Shown here piece by piece: positions 4,474 to 5,817 of a stretch of DNA of 5,817 nt. Source of the DNA: Candidatus Nesterenkonia stercoripullorum (GTDB lineage Bacteria > Actinomycetota > Actinomycetes > Actinomycetales > Micrococcaceae); assembly GCA_019114115.1 (NCBI GenBank), contig DXGD01000139.1, positions 1 through 5,817 of the forward strand, in the 5' to 3' direction. Both the position numbers and the translations under genes were made by a program. Below the pieces are notes generated by a model. That model was not told the origin of the DNA and searched no databases. It worked only from the letters and a program-made list of their open reading frames with translations. Position 1 is the stretch's first letter; every line of letters starts with the position of its first letter.

Positions 4474-5817
4474 GTGGACGGGCCGGCGCGGTGGCGCATC
4501 CTGCGGCTGCACGTCGAGGACGGTATCCCGCTGAGCGCCCTGGCCCGGGAGACCGGGATCAGCCTGCGCACCCTGGAGCGCTGGCACGCCCGCTACCGTG
4601 CCGACGGGTACGCGGGCCTGGAGACAGGCCAGCGCTCGGACGCCGGCGCCCACCATCTGCCCAGGGAGCTCGTGCGGTTGATCGAGGGCCTGGCGCTCAG
4701 CAAGCCCCGGCCCGCGATCGCCACGATCCACCGCAAGGTCACCGACATCTGCGGTACCCGAGGGTGGCCGGTGCCTTCCTACGGGGTGGTCCGCTCGATC
4801 GCGGGTGCCCTCGATCCGGGCATGGTCACCCTAGCCCTGGAGGGCGCGGCGTCCTACCGGGACAAGCACGAACTGGTGCTGCGCCGGCACGCCGAACAAC
4901 CGAATGCGATGTGGCAAAGTGACCACACGCTGCTCGACATTCTCGTGGTGGGCACCGACGGCAAACCAGTCCGCCCCTGGCTGACGACGATCCTCGATGA
5001 CTGCTCCCGCGCGATCTGCGGCTACACCGTCTTCCTGGGTGCGCCGTCCGCGATGAACACCGCCCTGGCGCTGCGGCAGGCTATCTGGCACAAGAGCGAC
5101 CCCGCGTGGCCGATGTGCGGGCTGCCGGACGTGCTCTATGTCGACCACGGCAGTGACTTCATCAGCCGCCACCTCGCCGGCACCGCTGTTGACCTGCACA
5201 TCCGGCTGATCCACTCCACCGTCGCCCGTCCCCAGGGCCGGGGCAAGATCGAGCGGTTCTTCGGCACCGTCAACACCGAGCTTCTCGCTGACCTGCCCGG
5301 CCACATCACCGAGGGCCATCCCGCGCCGACGCCGAAGCTGTCCCTGGCCGAGCTCGACAGCGCGGTGGAGGGGTTCGTGGCCACCTACAACGACCGGACC
5401 CACAGCGAGCTCGGTGCCTCGCCGCGCACCGCGTGGATCGCCGAGGGCTGGCTGCCGCGCATGCCCGAGAGCCTGGAAGACCTCGACGGGCTGCTGCTCA
5501 CGGTCGCCCAGTCCCGGGTGGTGCGCCGTGATGGCATCCGCTTCCAGGGGCTGCGCTACGTCTCCCCGACGCTGGCCGGCTACGTCGGACGGCCGGTGGT
5601 GATCCGCTACGACCCGCGCGATATCACTGAGATCCGCGTGTTCGACCACGACGAGTTCCTGTGCAAGGCCGTCAACCAGGACCATCACGACGAGAAGATC
5701 AGTCTCAAGGAGATCCAGGCTGCCCGCAACGCGCGCCGTCGCGCCCTGCGCCAAGGCATCAATGAACGCATTGCCGTCGTAGCCGCGCACACCACTGAGA
5801 CGCCATCGACAGCCGAG
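4474..5817 (+). CDS. TniA/Mu-type DDE transposase, 3' end beyond window
   Basis: An uninterrupted frame of 448 codons has no stop before the window ends, so the gene is cut by the edge. Residues 16-46 form an amino-terminal helix-turn-helix (IPLSALARETGISLRTLERW). The integrase core carries D150 (WQSDH), D224 (YVDHGSDF) and E260 (GRGKIERFFGTVNTE), a DD(35)E triad. YNDRTH (305-310) follows. A Mu-transposase carboxy-terminal beta-barrel spans about 345-400 (RRDGIRFQGLRY, RYDPRDITEIRVFDHDEFLC). This set is characteristic of transposases of Tn552/Tn5053-like elements, which work with an AAA+ ATPase. Full-length relatives have about 480-560 residues, so little is missing. GTG at 4474, one base after the resolvase stop, is the simplest start. 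An in-frame GTG at 4441 is an alternative. Coupled translation with the resolvase is likely. All catalytic residues are present. Confidence 0.9.
   Translation, partial: MDGPARWRILRLHVEDGIPLSALARETGISLRTLERWHARYRADGYAGLETGQRSDAGAHHLPRELVRLIEGLALSKPRPAIATIHRKVTDICGTRGWPVPSYGVVRSIAGALDPGMVTLALEGAASYRDKHELVLRRHAEQPNAMWQSDHTLLDILVVGTDGKPVRPWLTTILDDCSRAICGYTVFLGAPSAMNTALALRQAIWHKSDPAWPMCGLPDVLYVDHGSDFISRHLAGTAVDLHIRLIHSTVARPQGRGKIERFFGTVNTELLADLPGHITEGHPAPTPKLSLAELDSAVEGFVATYNDRTHSELGASPRTAWIAEGWLPRMPESLEDLDGLLLTVAQSRVVRRDGIRFQGLRYVSPTLAGYVGRPVVIRYDPRDITEIRVFDHDEFLCKAVNQDHHDEKISLKEIQAARNARRRALRQGINERIAVVAAHTTETPSTAE

Noticed and set aside
4491..4922. 143-aa plus-strand frame at the transposase start
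   Set aside because: This is an alternative frame of the transposase gene. It is arginine/proline/glycine-rich with no domain, and the +1 frame carries the helix-turn-helix.
4831..5790. Long minus-strand open frame (319 aa) opposite the transposase
   Set aside because: The plus strand here encodes a recognisable DDE core and Mu barrel with intact catalytic residues. The minus frame has no family features and reflects high-GC codon bias.
1..5817. CRISPR array, tRNA, rRNA or riboswitch
   Set aside because: No regularly spaced short repeats, no cloverleaf-like segment and no conserved leader structure were seen on either strand.

Overview
The window comes from a high-GC Gram-positive (Actinomycetota) genome or plasmid. 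Evidence for this is the strong G/C third-position bias, GTG starts, ATGA stop/start overlaps, and protein families typical of actinobacteria (DUF3817, QacA/LfrA-type DHA2 efflux pump, small 'VSRQAVHKK' helix-turn-helix protein). The genus cannot be fixed from the sequence. The content looks accessory: transport and regulation genes next to transposition and site-specific recombination genes, with repeats and a decayed gene.

Left part (1-1035). A 28-bp near-palindrome at 97-124 resembles a serine-recombinase crossover site. Next come one copy of a ~53-bp direct repeat (142-194), a promoter with two 16-bp operators exactly 28 bp apart (203-246), a 76-aa helix-turn-helix regulator (274-504), and an overlapping ABC-exporter remnant (497-925). 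The remnant has lost its middle by an in-frame deletion. The second copy of the direct repeat follows (983-1035). The two-gene cassette is therefore bracketed by direct repeats 841 bp apart.

Middle (1090-3593, minus strand). This is a compact operon read leftward: DHA2-family MFS efflux pump, then a TetR-family regulator, then a DUF3817 membrane protein. The gaps are 17 nt and then a 4-nt overlap. A 28-bp inverted repeat lies just upstream of the pump and is the likely TetR operator. A strong hairpin follows the last gene. The simplest reading is an inducible efflux operon repressed by its own second gene.

Right part (3594-5817, plus strand). A non-coding stretch carries candidate resolvase half-sites. 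It is followed by a small serine resolvase/invertase and, one base after its stop, a TniA/Mu-type DDE transposase with intact D150, D224 and E260 that runs off the right edge. This looks like one side of a Tn552/Tn5053-like transposon; an AAA+ partner (TniB-like) would be expected beyond the window. The 10-mer GTTTATGAGA occurs both in the left palindrome (113-122) and upstream of the resolvase (3729-3738), in the same orientation. It thus brackets the whole ABC and efflux cargo, so the resolvase may act, or have acted, on sites flanking it. That last point is inference.
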